Shown here: piece by piece, positions 1-8,182 of the stretch
Layout: each line of letters starts with the position of its first letter
Position numbering within the stretch: position 1 is the first letter of the stretch
NCBI RefSeq assembly: GCF_004101865.1
Contig: NZ_CP026118.1
Location: 806,001-870,000 of the forward strand
Length of the DNA stretch: 64,000 bases
From: Halobacillus litoralis
Lineage (GTDB): Bacteria > Bacillota > Bacilli > Bacillales > Halobacillaceae
Direction: 5' to 3'
Made by a program: the position numbers and the translations under genes
The notes under the pieces: model-generated
Database searches by the model: none
Seen by the model: the letters and a program-made list of their open reading frames with translations, nothing else
Told to the model about the DNA's origin: nothing

Positions 1-45
1 TCACATTAATAATCACCTTTATGCTCCTCTACAGTTTTTTCAGTA

Positions 46-79
46 TTCGCCTCTTTAGTTAAATACTCGAAATCAAGAT
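46..79 (+). repeat. Dispersed 35-bp repeat, copy 1
   Basis: Degenerate copy of the family whose core is AAGACTCAGTTTCAAGATA, preceded by a C-rich stretch. Here the core reads ATACTCGAAATCAAGAT after TTCGCCTCTTTAGTTAA. It lies in a short intergenic stretch. A leftward gene could begin with GTG at positions 4-2 (an AAAGGTGAT-like site lies upstream of it), but too little is inside the window to call it. Confidence 0.5.
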
Positions 80-140
80 TTGGTACGTATTAGACTTAGT
101 ATCCTGAATAATTCAGATGAGAACCACCTTCATTCAGAAT

Positions 141-169
141 AAAAAGCCAGTAATATTTTTACTGGCTCT
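141..169 (-). terminator. Rho-independent terminator of the small membrane protein gene
   Basis: AGCCAGTAA and TTACTGGCT form a 9-bp stem with a short AT loop, and on the minus strand the stem is followed by a T-run. It lies about 20 nt downstream of the stop of the leftward gene at 187-423. Confidence 0.65.
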
Positions 170-186
170 GAAAATTTCAATTTTGC

Positions 187-423
187 TCACATAACCATAA
201 AAGCTTGATAAGAGGCAAATATTGCAATCACCCCAACCCCCACTTGAAAAAAGACTACGTATGGATGTTTAACTTTGTTAAATTCATCAATACTCTTAAG
301 AATCATAAAACACCCTAAGATAAGCAAAACAAAGGGCATTACCTTCGATGGTTCTTCAGTGAATAATGCATATCCTGCAAGAGATATTCCTAAAATAAAT
401 AGTACAGTTTTTGCGACTCTCAA
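187..423 (-). CDS. Small three-helix membrane protein, DUF3953/YczI-like
   Basis: A 78-residue protein with three hydrophobic segments at about residues 5-22, 29-46 and 55-76 and short charged linkers (TEEPSK, DEFNKVKHP). Its size and layout resemble the DUF3953 (YczI) family of tiny Bacillus membrane proteins; that family call is from memory and not certain. No catalytic motif is visible. The ATG at 423 follows a GAGGTG-type ribosome site, and a terminator sits just past the stop, so it is probably monocistronic. The function is unknown. Confidence 0.7.
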   Translation of the reverse strand: MRVAKTVLFILGISLAGYALFTEEPSKVMPFVLLILGCFMILKSIDEFNKVKHPYVVFFQVGVGVIAIFASYQAFMVM

Positions 424-687
424 AATATCACCTCATTTTTCCTGGTGATATTGTCTCTTACATAATTTATACTTTCAATAGCTTAAGAAGTAATCATTAC
501 TTCAGATACTTCCTTGCACCTAACGCACAATGGAAGCGATGCATCTGTTTGAAAATGTCCCCCGTACTCGACACCAAGTTATATCTAATAAACCTTTTAC
601 TCTCCCTTTATATCTCGACATTGAGATTCGGATTACTCCACTGGTAAAATATAAACATCGGACCTCCGGCCATAAGTTTCATTTCAT
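424..687. other. Intergenic, no gene seen
   Basis: AT-rich spacer upstream of the leftward small membrane protein. It holds weak, degenerate matches to the dispersed repeat (a CCCCCGTACTCGACACC stretch near 560 and a reverse-oriented match near 610-640). No convincing coding sequence is present. Confidence 0.5.
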
Positions 688-715
688 AAAAAAACGAACA
701 CCCCTATAGGTGTCC
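688..715 (-). terminator. Rho-independent terminator of copC-copD
   Basis: On the minus strand GGACACC and GGGTGTTC pair (one G-U) around a TATA-containing loop and are followed by seven T residues. It begins just past the copD stop codon at 718. Confidence 0.75.
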
Positions 716-717
716 GC

Positions 718-1788
718 TTAACTCATTGTTACACTGCTCATAAGACTAAGGTATAAGCTCCACACAACCATTGAACTGACAAAGAAAGTGCCTGCCAGAG
801 AATTCCGTTTGATCATCAATCCTGTAAACAGCAGAAAAATAAAGGCTAAGAACAATGAGGACATACTGATCAAATTCGGCGTGAGAGTTAAAGGGCCGAT
901 CCCGTCCACTGTTGTGAATATACGGAAGAGGGCAGTGGGTTCTTGCTGCTCCAACGTTTGCGTGATATTATGAGGCGTTTCCTGTTCGGTCATGTATCCT
1001 GTAATCGTATAAATGAAAATGACAAGAAGACTTTCCGCTTTCCACCAGCGTTTGGGTGAGAAATCTGCATCCTCCGCTACTAAACGCTTCATGAGAAAAC
1101 CATTGACGAAGGCAAACAGCAGGAGAACGATAAATAGAAGATGTTTGACTAACAGCGCCTGACCATAAGAGAGCATCCATGAATCTACGATATTCTCAGA
1201 CAGGGTTAAACTCATAGCAACACCAGTCAACGTGATCCATACAATGCACCCTACCGCTACCTTTGTGAACCAGCGGACAAACGTCTCCCATTGGTGGTCT
1301 TGATCAGAGAAAAAGCTTACAACGAGTAGTATTCCGGACCATACACCCACTGCGATGAAATGAATAGTATGAAAAAGTGCCCCTTGAAACGAATTTGTGC
1401 TCGCGGAATGCCCCGTAATACTTTGGGTGAGAATCATCCCGACAATTAATAATAAACTGAGCGAGTAGGCGGCTTTTGGCCTTTTAATCGTCTTCAATAA
1501 AACCACATGAAGAACGGACAAAGAAAAAAGAAGAAGCCAAGCCTGTCCTCCCTTTAACTGAGTAAGCACATGAACAAGACTCGATAAAAGGCTGCCTTCA
1601 CGATATCCCTGAAGCGTGACCGAAAGTTCTACGATTGGAAATAGAGCTAAAACAGGCACAATCAGAGTGATCAGGGTCCATGTCCTTCTACGATGAGCAA
1701 ACTTTTCATCAAATAGAGACAAAAGGCTTGCTCCGATAAGAATGGAGAGACAAGCATAGAGACCTCCATTCGTTAAAGCATGAATCAT
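718..1788 (-). CDS. copD: CopD-family copper transport membrane protein
   Basis: A 356-residue polytopic membrane protein with about eight hydrophobic helices. It carries the CopD-family signature of histidines near H127, H140 and H143 followed by a V-G-V-W-S-G segment at 147-152. CopD proteins are proposed to bring copper across the cytoplasmic membrane, receiving it from CopC. In B. subtilis the two domains are fused in one protein, YcnJ; here they are separate genes. The start codon overlaps the copC stop as ATGA, so translation is probably coupled. A terminator directly follows. The family is well supported; the transport direction is inferred from YcnJ. No ycnI or ycnK homologue is adjacent. 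Confidence 0.85.
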   Translation of the reverse strand: MIHALTNGGLYACLSILIGASLLSLFDEKFAHRRRTWTLITLIVPVLALFPIVELSVTLQGYREGSLLSSLVHVLTQLKGGQAWLLLFSLSVLHVVLLKTIKRPKAAYSLSLLLIVGMILTQSITGHSASTNSFQGALFHTIHFIAVGVWSGILLVVSFFSDQDHQWETFVRWFTKVAVGCIVWITLTGVAMSLTLSENIVDSWMLSYGQALLVKHLLFIVLLLFAFVNGFLMKRLVAEDADFSPKRWWKAESLLVIFIYTITGYMTEQETPHNITQTLEQQEPTALFRIFTTVDGIGPLTLTPNLISMSSLFLAFIFLLFTGLMIKRNSLAGTFFVSSMVVWSLYLSLMSSVTMS

Positions 1789-2354
1789 GATTTTTTCCTG
1801 ATTCCCAGAAATACAAGTACTGCAGTAATCAATATCCCGAACCCAAGCACAGGTACAATCCAGACATTCGATCCATTTCCTTGGTCAGACCCTGCAACTT
1901 GCTGTTCTCCGGACTCTTCTCCTTCCGCGTTTTCAGCATCATCTGAAGTCGTTTCAGGTTCCTCTGTTTCTGTGTCCTCTTCAGGTGCGGATACCTCTTC
2001 CTTAACTGTATAATTAAAGGTCAACTGATTTTCCATGACGTGCCCGTCCTCACCGATGATGCTGTAAAAGACCTCAATGTCCCCACTACCCACTTCTTCA
2101 GGAATACTGAATTCTATGACGTTATCAGGGGAATGGGTATAGCTATCTATTTCGAACTCTTCCCCATCTCCATCTGTAACCATCAGAGATGTAGGCTCCT
2201 GGACTTTGGAATCGAAAGTCAGTGTTACACGAGGTTTTTCTGATGTTAACGCACCTCCTGATTCAGGCTGGGAGCTTTCAAGGTGTGTGTGCGCCTCTAC
2301 CGCCATTGGCAGTGCAAGTACAATAAGTAAACAAAACATGGATATATATTTCAT
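1785..2354 (-). CDS. copC: CopC-domain copper-binding protein, membrane anchored
   Basis: A 189-residue protein with a Sec signal peptide (residues 1-21) ending in V-E-A. Cleavage there would leave His22 at the mature N-terminus with a second histidine at 24, the usual Cu(II) site of CopC. The CopC beta-sandwich spans about 22-118. An acidic Glu/Thr/Ser-rich linker (about 119-160) and a C-terminal transmembrane helix with a basic tail (about 165-189) tether it to the outer face of the membrane. AAGGAG precedes the ATG. It is the first gene of a two-gene operon with copD and should hand copper to it. The layout equals the N-terminal part of B. subtilis YcnJ detached from its CopD half. Confidence 0.87.
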   Translation of the reverse strand: MKYISMFCLLIVLALPMAVEAHTHLESSQPESGGALTSEKPRVTLTFDSKVQEPTSLMVTDGDGEEFEIDSYTHSPDNVIEFSIPEEVGSGDIEVFYSIIGEDGHVMENQLTFNYTVKEEVSAPEEDTETEEPETTSDDAENAEGEESGEQQVAGSDQGNGSNVWIVPVLGFGILITAVLVFLGIRKKS

Positions 2355-2549
2355 TGTCCTACTCCTTTTCTCTTTAATAAAGATTACGAATCCAAAAGAG
2401 CGAAGTTCACTCCTCGTTCCAATTTAACCAGAGCAATGGTGGGAATACCAGAATAAAAGATGGACAATTTGGTGAACAGAAAGATCTCAGTTCATGTCCT
2501 GAACATAAATAAAGGCTTTTTCGACCCCTTTCTTTGAATATGAAAGCAT

Positions 2550-3653
2550 TTATTTCGATTTAATTCCTGCGCCACAAAGAGGTACAATAATTTTTTCTTC
2601 TGGTTCTTGCTTATATTTTAAATAGCCAGCATAGTTAGCAGCTGTGGTCACTTCAACATAAAAACCTTTATCACTAAGTTTCGCGCGTGCTCTCAGAATT
2701 TCATTTTCTCCTATGGTTATAAAATCACCATTAGTTTCGCGTATAGCTTCTAAAATTTGCGGAGAACGTGCTGGGGCTGCTATAGCTATCCCTTCCGCTA
2801 AAGTACCTTTATTCCTAACAGGCTGGGCTGATAAATCCCCATTGTTGAAAGCCTCTACTAGCGGGGAACAGTTTACTGCTTGTATGGCAATAAATTTCGG
2901 CATTTTATCGATTAAGCCATTGGCAAATAACTCTTTAAACCCATAGAATGCACCAAGTAGAAGTGTACCGTTGCCAACAGGAATAATTAATGTATCGGGT
3001 GCACCATTCAACTCCTCGTAAATTTCGTAGGCATACGTTTTCGTTCCTTCATAAAAGTAGGGATTATACACATGACTTGCGTAAAAAACTTCTTCTTCTT
3101 TTACCGCTTGTTGGGCAGCTTCTGCAATATCTTCCCGTGATCCCTGAATTTGCTTGATCGTGGCACCATGAGCTTTTACTTGAGCGATTTTTTTAGGAGA
3201 CGTTTCATTACTTAAATAAATGTCGCAAGCAATATTGCAACGTGCAGCGTAGGCTGCAATGGCCGTCCCAGCATTCCCACTACTATCCGCAATAACTTTT
3301 GAGACCCCCAATTCTTTCGCTTTCGTCATTAGAACTGCAGCTCCTCTGTCTTTAAAGGATAAAGTAGGCATCTTAAAATCAACTTTTACATACGTATTAG
3401 GTTCATGAGTATCTAGTACAATTAAAGGGGTTTGACCTTCTCCCATTGTAATGGATTTCCACGTCTTTGATTCTTTTTCGAATGGCATGGTTTCTAAGTA
3501 ACGCCATAATGAGTTAGGATAGCGGGCCCAGGATGCCACATTTATTTTAGGAGTATCTTTTATCAAATTTAATACACCGCCACACGTACATTTCCATATA
3601 ACAGGCGTAATAGCATACTTTTTTCCACAATCATTACAAATATATTGTTCCAT
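2550..3653 (-). CDS. Threonine synthase-family PLP enzyme
   Basis: A 367-residue fold-type II PLP enzyme. The N-terminus has a small zinc-ribbon-like Cys cluster (C6, C9, C22, C24), as in long threonine synthases. The PLP lysine is K101 in SFKDRGA, preceded by GEGQTPL (71-77) and followed by the phosphate-binding SSGNAGT. A glycine-rich PVGNGTLLLG segment and a C-terminal PLCGAG segment complete the cofactor site. Threonine synthase converts O-phosphohomoserine to threonine, but it is not next to hom or thrB, so it may be a second copy or a paralogue with another substrate. The ATG at 3653 has an AAGGGG-type site. No clear terminator was found. Confidence 0.75.
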   Translation of the reverse strand: MEQYICNDCGKKYAITPVIWKCTCGGVLNLIKDTPKINVASWARYPNSLWRYLETMPFEKESKTWKSITMGEGQTPLIVLDTHEPNTYVKVDFKMPTLSFKDRGAAVLMTKAKELGVSKVIADSSGNAGTAIAAYAARCNIACDIYLSNETSPKKIAQVKAHGATIKQIQGSREDIAEAAQQAVKEEEVFYASHVYNPYFYEGTKTYAYEIYEELNGAPDTLIIPVGNGTLLLGAFYGFKELFANGLIDKMPKFIAIQAVNCSPLVEAFNNGDLSAQPVRNKGTLAEGIAIAAPARSPQILEAIRETNGDFITIGENEILRARAKLSDKGFYVEVTTAANYAGYLKYKQEPEEKIIVPLCGAGIKSK

Positions 3654-4046
3654 CCTACATCAACCCCTTAGGTATTTTTTATATGCTCGACCAAAAAAAA
3701 TTTATATACGCGATTGCATCAATTATGTAATTTATTTGTTGATACGATCGTATGAGCCGGTTGATGTTCACCGAACCTAAATTACGAACCCACACATTTA
3801 TGATAAAAGATATCGTATCGACAGTGATATGGAAATGACATGAGTCACTCAGGTAATCCATTCTCCATATAGATGAATTATTGTTCAGCTGTAATTGAAT
3901 AACGTGCGACTAAATACATGTGGAGATGTGAATCGGCATCGTCAAACACGAGATAATAGACGTGCTCATTATAATAAATATCCGTTGTAATTTCATTTCA
4001 ATCACACTCATAAAATAACTTGTCTATATTTATAGGAGGTAGTTAT
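3654..4046. other. Divergent intergenic region with a 12-bp palindrome
   Basis: Spacer between the leftward threonine synthase-like gene and the rightward nucleoside hydrolase. It contains the perfect palindrome ATACGATCGTAT at about 3742-3753 and a partly similar GATATCGTATCG near 3810, which could be operator sites. I found no convincing gene here. Confidence 0.4.
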
Positions 4047-4991
4047 ATGTATAATGTCCTAATGTTCTGCGACCCAGGAATTGATGATTCTTTAGCAATA
4101 ATGTATGCCCTTTTAAATCCCAAAATAAATGTGGTTGGCATCGTTTCAAGTTATGGTAACGTCTCTCAACAACAGGCAACACAGAATGTAGCGTACCTCT
4201 TAAAGCTCGCGGGAAGGGATGATATTCCCATCATCGCCGGAGCAAGAAGCCCTCTTAGTGGTGAAATAGCTGTATTTTATCCAGAAATCCATGGTGAAGA
4301 GGGTTTGGGTCCAATACGTCCTCCAGAGACTGTGCAACGTGGGGTAGTAAATTTTGATGAGATATTTAAAATCATTGATAACTACGCGTATAATCTAGTT
4401 GTTGTAGATGTAGGTAGATCTACGTCTTTAGCAATTGCTTTTTTATTGGGCGGAGAAGAATATCTAAGAAAAATAAGAGCGTTTTATTCTATGGGCGGCG
4501 CTTTTTTAGTACCAGGCAACGTAACACCTGTGGCGGAAGCTAACTTTCATGGTGATGCGATAGCTGCCAACCTCGTCTTAAACAAGTTGAGAAATATCTT
4601 CATCACTCCATTAAACGTGACGAATTACGCAATAATTACACCTGAAACCATTCTGAAAATCACCTCTCAGCCTTTTAATGCTTTTACGCATCTAATAAAA
4701 CCAATTTTTGATTATTACACCACTGCTTATCAAAAACTAGATCATAGCCTGGCAGGTAGTCCTTTGCATGACGTTTTTACAGTATTTGCTTTAGTCAATC
4801 CAGAACAAGTCAAGTATGTGAAGCGTCAGGCTTCTGTATCCATTGATTTTGCCAATACAAAAGGAGAAAGTGTAGCAGACTTTAGAACAAAATCAAGCGA
4901 ACAGACTACAGAAAATACAGACCATATCGCGATATCATTCAACTACGATGCATTTGTAAAAGATTTTACCGCTGTAATGACTACTCGTTAA
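4047..4991 (+). CDS. Inosine-uridine preferring nucleoside hydrolase family
   Basis: With the ATG at 4047 (site AGGAGG at 4034-4039) the protein has 314 residues; an in-frame ATG 27 nt upstream lacks a ribosome site. IunH-family enzymes split the N-glycosidic bond of ribonucleosides for purine/pyrimidine salvage. The calcium site is visible as CDPGIDD (D9, D13, D14) and the C-terminal HD pair falls at H241-D242. The first Asp of the usual DxDPGxDD motif is Phe7 here, but the metal ligands are kept. It is cytosolic, since no signal peptide is present, and stands alone between divergent and convergent neighbours. The exact nucleoside preference cannot be read from sequence. Confidence 0.85.
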   Translation: MYNVLMFCDPGIDDSLAIMYALLNPKINVVGIVSSYGNVSQQQATQNVAYLLKLAGRDDIPIIAGARSPLSGEIAVFYPEIHGEEGLGPIRPPETVQRGVVNFDEIFKIIDNYAYNLVVVDVGRSTSLAIAFLLGGEEYLRKIRAFYSMGGAFLVPGNVTPVAEANFHGDAIAANLVLNKLRNIFITPLNVTNYAIITPETILKITSQPFNAFTHLIKPIFDYYTTAYQKLDHSLAGSPLHDVFTVFALVNPEQVKYVKRQASVSIDFANTKGESVADFRTKSSEQTTENTDHIAISFNYDAFVKDFTAVMTTR

Positions 4992-5028
4992 AGATGAGCG
5001 ACACTAAAATCCTTCTTCACCTTCAAAA

Positions 5029-5059
5029 TATCTCAAAATCAAGTCTTACTTAAAACGAG
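5029..5059 (-). repeat. Dispersed 35-bp repeat, copy 2 (reverse)
   Basis: On the minus strand this reads CTCGTTTTAAGTAAGACTTG and then ATTTTGAGATA, matching the family core. It lies between the convergent nucleoside hydrolase and DapA-like genes. Confidence 0.6.
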
Positions 5060-5138
5060 AACTCTTTCTTTAATTAGGCTTATGCAGATCAGTCAATAAG
5101 GTAAAACTTTAGTTTTTGGTCTGAAATATACCACCTAA

Positions 5139-5978
5139 TTAAATATTTCCTATTGGACTCCTGCACCCCCCCATTGGAATCTCCTTATGATTAATGTGTT
5201 TTTTCAGATTCACAATAGCGTTTCCTTGATAAACTTGTTCCAAAATATTTTCTATTTTTTCGCTTTCTTGTTTACTTACTATTTGCTTCATAAGCATTTT
5301 TTGGAACCATCGACTAATTTCAATCGGAAAAACATTCCCAGCAATGGAGGAAAGGCGATCATATCCATGTAATACTTTTCCTTCTAAATCGACTTCTCCA
5401 CCAGCATAAAAATACAAAATATTTCTATGCATACCTTTTTTTATTCGTTCAACTTTTTCTTTATTGCCAGCATCTTTTATTCCAACCACTAAGTCTATCT
5501 TACTTAATTGAATAATACTTTTTTCTGATAAATCAAATCCGGTTCTTTTTGGATTGTTATATAAAATTGTAGGTTTATTACTAAGGTGGATAATCCTCTC
5601 TGTATAAACCAATGCTTCTTCTTGCGTAGGTATAACATACGGCGGATACCCAAGCATGATACCTGAAATTTTGGTATGACGAATTTTTTCGGCTAATTTC
5701 TCTGCCTCTTTCTGTCTAATTGAAGCTACACCAAATAAAATTTCCATATTACTAATGAGCTCTTCTTCCAGCTCTAATCCGTTTATTATTTTAATTTTCT
5801 CTTGTAGGTTTAGACTATGCTGTTCTCCAGTAGTTCCAGAGACAAGAACAGATTTCACTCCTTGTTTATAAAGGTCTCTTATATGGCTTATTGTTCCTTG
5901 AACATTTAAAGATTCATCTTCAAAAAAAGCTGTTGGTACGGCAATATGAACTTTTTCAGTTAGCATTTTACAATCCAC
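5139..5978 (-). CDS. Dihydrodipicolinate synthase/N-acetylneuraminate lyase family aldolase
   Basis: A 279-residue class I aldolase of the DapA/NanA superfamily. Counted from the GTG start it has the GTTGE carboxylate-binding loop (48-52), catalytic Tyr140 in YNNPKRTG, and Schiff-base Lys168 in VGIKDA. These enzymes condense or cleave pyruvate-type substrates. With no lysine-pathway or sialic-acid neighbours, the substrate is unknown and it need not be the biosynthetic DapA. The GTG at 5978 has AAAGGA about 8 nt upstream; an in-frame ATG at 5966 is an alternative. It runs toward the nucleoside hydrolase and appears monocistronic. Confidence 0.8.
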   Translation of the reverse strand: MDCKMLTEKVHIAVPTAFFEDESLNVQGTISHIRDLYKQGVKSVLVSGTTGEQHSLNLQEKIKIINGLELEEELISNMEILFGVASIRQKEAEKLAEKIRHTKISGIMLGYPPYVIPTQEEALVYTERIIHLSNKPTILYNNPKRTGFDLSEKSIIQLSKIDLVVGIKDAGNKEKVERIKKGMHRNILYFYAGGEVDLEGKVLHGYDRLSSIAGNVFPIEISRWFQKMLMKQIVSKQESEKIENILEQVYQGNAIVNLKKHINHKEIPMGGCRSPIGNI

Positions 5979-6050
5979 TCTTTTCCTTTTAATATACTTG
6001 AACTAAGCTAACAAAGGATTGGCCTCTTTTTTTGTTTAGAGTATTTATCC

Positions 6051-6072
6051 GGAAGACTCAGTTACAGGATAT
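6051..6072 (+). repeat. Dispersed repeat, copy 3 (degenerate)
   Basis: GAAGACTCAGTTACAGGATA differs from the family core at only two positions. It lies between divergent genes. Confidence 0.45.
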
Positions 6073-6211
6073 TAGACAGTTTGAAACAAACCAAACCCTT
6101 TTATCGTAGATGAATTGAAAACAAAAAAACTAATGGAGTATGTGTAGTCTTCTTTGGGGATTTTAGAGGTGATTAAATTGCTAAGTTATTTTAGATTCTT
6201 CTTATTCATGG

Positions 6212-6484
6212 TTGTTGGCCTTTCGTTTTACTGATGAGATGAAAAGTAGCTCATTATTAGAATTAGCTTCTAAAGCACGTACTAATTATTTTGGGAAAGA
6301 TGATAAGAGTTGGTATTTATATAAGATGGCCAAGTCTGAATTTCTGGACTGGTATGATAATCAGCCAGGACCAGGGAGAGATCTTTATGATATTCAACAT
6401 CATATTATTTCAACCTCAGAAACTACCTTTGAAATTTTATGTAAATATGAGCCAAGAATCAATATTGTAGAAAAGAATACTTAA
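6212..6484 (+). CDS. Hypothetical protein, possibly frameshifted at its N-terminus
   Basis: A 90-residue reading frame of ordinary soluble composition (acidic, with aromatic motifs such as SWYLYK and EFLDWYD) that I do not recognise. The TTG at 6212 has no ribosome site; an ATG at 6239 is another choice. A GAGGTGA site lies at about 6166-6172, before a TTG at 6178 that opens a different frame. That frame encodes a short hydrophobic stretch (FFLFMVVGLSFY) and stops at 6232. A single indel near 6212-6232 would join the membrane-anchor-like leader to this frame, so the gene may be broken or carry a sequence error. Confidence 0.4.
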   Translation: MLAFRFTDEMKSSSLLELASKARTNYFGKDDKSWYLYKMAKSEFLDWYDNQPGPGRDLYDIQHHIISTSETTFEILCKYEPRINIVEKNT

Positions 6485-6569
6485 CCAATTTGTTATCGGG
6501 CCGCACCTTTATTACATAGGATGAGGTTTTATTCTTTCTGGATCTAAGACTAAAATAAGGTCGATGTGT

Positions 6570-6603
6570 AAGATGTCTAAATCAAGTCTTACACAATCGG
6601 GGG
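6570..6603 (-). repeat. Dispersed 35-bp repeat, copy 4 (reverse)
   Basis: On the minus strand it reads CCCCCGATTGTGTAAGACTT and then GATTTAGACATCTT. This matches both the C-rich left part and the core of the family. Confidence 0.6.
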
Positions 6604-6758
6604 ATAATCATGAACAATGGTTAGCATCCTTGCTGAAAATTCGGATGAAAGCATTGAACTAAATGTCCCCCCATTTCATGAAAAATTGAAAATTAGATAT
6701 TTTTAAGCTTTCTCTTAATTCACTTCTCTGTCCAGCTAAAAACTTTTTCGCTAAACAA

Positions 6759-7328
6759 CTATGAGAGAAAGTCGAGAACCCGCTTGATCACAAGTTTCGT
6801 CGCATCAGCATCGTAAGACGGTAAACTGATGTCGGTGAAGAGATGTTCCTTGCCTTCGTACAGAAAAAGTTCAGCGTGATTGGCCGAAGCCACAAGTTCA
6901 CGGGCAGCGTTGATGTCCCTATCTTCAACGAAAAAAGGATCTGCACTCATAGCGTGAATTTGCACAGGCAAGTCGATCGGCCACTGGGATTCGAATTCCG
7001 AGGTCGGTAGACATGCATGAAAAAACAATGCACCTCTGGCGCCTTCACGAGTTTGAGCGAGCTGCTGTGCTGCCGGGACACCGAGTGAAAAACCAGCATA
7101 CACGACATCGCGTGGAAGCTCGCTGGCTGCCCGGACGCCCCGCGCCTTCACTTCTTCAAATCCGATTTCCTTAACAAATCCCAAGCCTTCCTCCAGCGAG
7201 GAAAATATGCGACCATCAAATAAATCTGGCACATGGACGGTATGCCCCGCATCTCTCAGTTGATCGGCGATTGCTTCAATCCCCTTCGTTCGGCCTAAAA
7301 CATGGTGTAACAAGAAAATTTCTGCCAT
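6759..7328 (-). CDS. Dienelactone hydrolase-family alpha/beta hydrolase
   Basis: A 189-190 residue alpha/beta hydrolase. The nucleophile elbow is A-G-F-S-L-G, with Ser near residue 81-82 where classical dienelactone hydrolases have Cys. An Asp after the sixth strand (SADPFF) and His in GKEHLFTD complete a triad. Two adjacent ATG codons exist; the second (7328) is better spaced from GGAGG. The coding sequence is visibly richer in G+C than its neighbours, with many GCG, CGC and GCC codons, which suggests acquisition from a higher-GC donor. The substrate is unknown; esterase activity is the family expectation. Confidence 0.8.
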   Translation of the reverse strand: MAEIFLLHHVLGRTKGIEAIADQLRDAGHTVHVPDLFDGRIFSSLEEGLGFVKEIGFEEVKARGVRAASELPRDVVYAGFSLGVPAAQQLAQTREGARGALFFHACLPTSEFESQWPIDLPVQIHAMSADPFFVEDRDINAARELVASANHAELFLYEGKEHLFTDISLPSYDADATKLVIKRVLDFLS

Positions 7329-7538
7329 CATTTATCCTCCAATGTAATAAATTTTATATATCTACTATTTCGACAAGAAGCCTGTTTGACCTGCAGAACT
7401 ATACGTTTAAGAATTATTCACCTAATAAAAGCCACCAACTGCTTTACTCAATAATTCCGCTCCTAACCATTACTAAAGGTGACAAGTTTCAGATTTGCCA
7501 CCGTTTTTATAAGAATCGAACTCAAGATAATCAAAGCC

Positions 7539-7584
7539 AGGGGTGGTTCTTATGCTTTTGTCGGAAGCGCTAGAACCGTCCCCT
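7539..7584. repeat. Inverted repeat ending in GGGG/CCCC
   Basis: AGGGGTGGTTCT and AGAACCGTCCCCT are near-complementary arms around a ~21-nt loop. Hairpins with the half-site AGAACCGTCCCC are familiar to me as dispersed intergenic repeats of Bacillaceae genomes (from memory). It lies downstream of the marR gene. Confidence 0.55.
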
Positions 7585-7630
7585 CGCTTCCTAATGGTAT
7601 AAGGCTATTTTAAAGCAGTGTCAGTCCAAC

Positions 7631-8044
7631 TTACTCAACAAGCCTTTTTATATTTTGTATATCCTTTTCGCTCATTTGAGACTGTAAGCTTTCATTGATC
7701 AGCATCTGCATCTCATGGATGATTTGTTCTCCTTTTTTCATGAGGAAGATATCAACAGATCGTTTATCATCCGGACCTTTTTTGCGTTTAACTAGCGAAC
7801 CAACTTGATGTTGTTCCAGTCTTGTAACCAAGCGTGATAAAGCGCTATGACTAAGGTCCACTTTTGGAACTAAATCTGTTAACCTCATCTTCTTTTGTTC
7901 GGTTTGTGCCAAGTAATACATAAGGTAAAATTCTTTAATTCCTAATTGGAATTGATTTTTAAGTGTATAATCCATTGATTTCAGTAAACGGTCGTGAAAT
8001 TTCGTTAGATTGATCCAAGCATTAAACAACTCATTTTCATTCAT
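7631..8044 (-). CDS. MarR-family transcriptional regulator
   Basis: A winged-helix regulator of about 137 residues from the ATG at 8044, with AAAGGA 9 nt upstream; TTG 8062 and ATG 8050 are in-frame alternatives. The recognition helix is in DLSHSALSRLVTRLE, followed by a wing with KRKKGPDDKRSVDIFL, typical MarR features. It is divergent from the two flavin oxidoreductase genes and probably controls them and itself in response to an electrophile or oxidant, as other MarR/OYE pairs do. No cysteine is visible in the protein, so a YodB-type thiol switch is unlikely. The target is inferred from position. Confidence 0.82.
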   Translation of the reverse strand: MNENELFNAWINLTKFHDRLLKSMDYTLKNQFQLGIKEFYLMYYLAQTEQKKMRLTDLVPKVDLSHSALSRLVTRLEQHQVGSLVKRKKGPDDKRSVDIFLMKKGEQIIHEMQMLINESLQSQMSEKDIQNIKRLVE

Positions 8045-8106
8045 AATCATAATCCTTTCCAACTCTTTTTTATTGACACTATTATATCACAAATTATAAT
8101 ATATGC

Positions 8107-8158
8107 ATGCGCAAACAAATTTTAAAGTTTCACCTTGATTTTGATATTTATTGCGCAA
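8107..8158. promoter_or_regulatory. Candidate MarR operator region
   Basis: The divergent spacer holds ATGCGCAAAC at 8107 and the palindrome TTGCGCAA at 8151-8158, two TGCGCAA half-sites about 44 nt apart between the marR gene and the oxidoreductases. A TATAAT-like -10 for the leftward gene lies near 8080-8090. Binding is inferred only from the symmetry. Confidence 0.3.
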
Positions 8159-8182
8159 CACAATAAAGGAGTGAGGACAAAA

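Noticed and set aside
411..647. Open frame of 78 codons on the plus strand
   Set aside because: It overlaps the start region of the leftward small membrane gene, has no ribosome site, and its translation is compositionally unlike a protein.
3679..3861. 60-codon open frame in the divergent spacer
   Set aside because: No ribosome site, no recognisable segment, and it spans the palindromic regulatory sequences.
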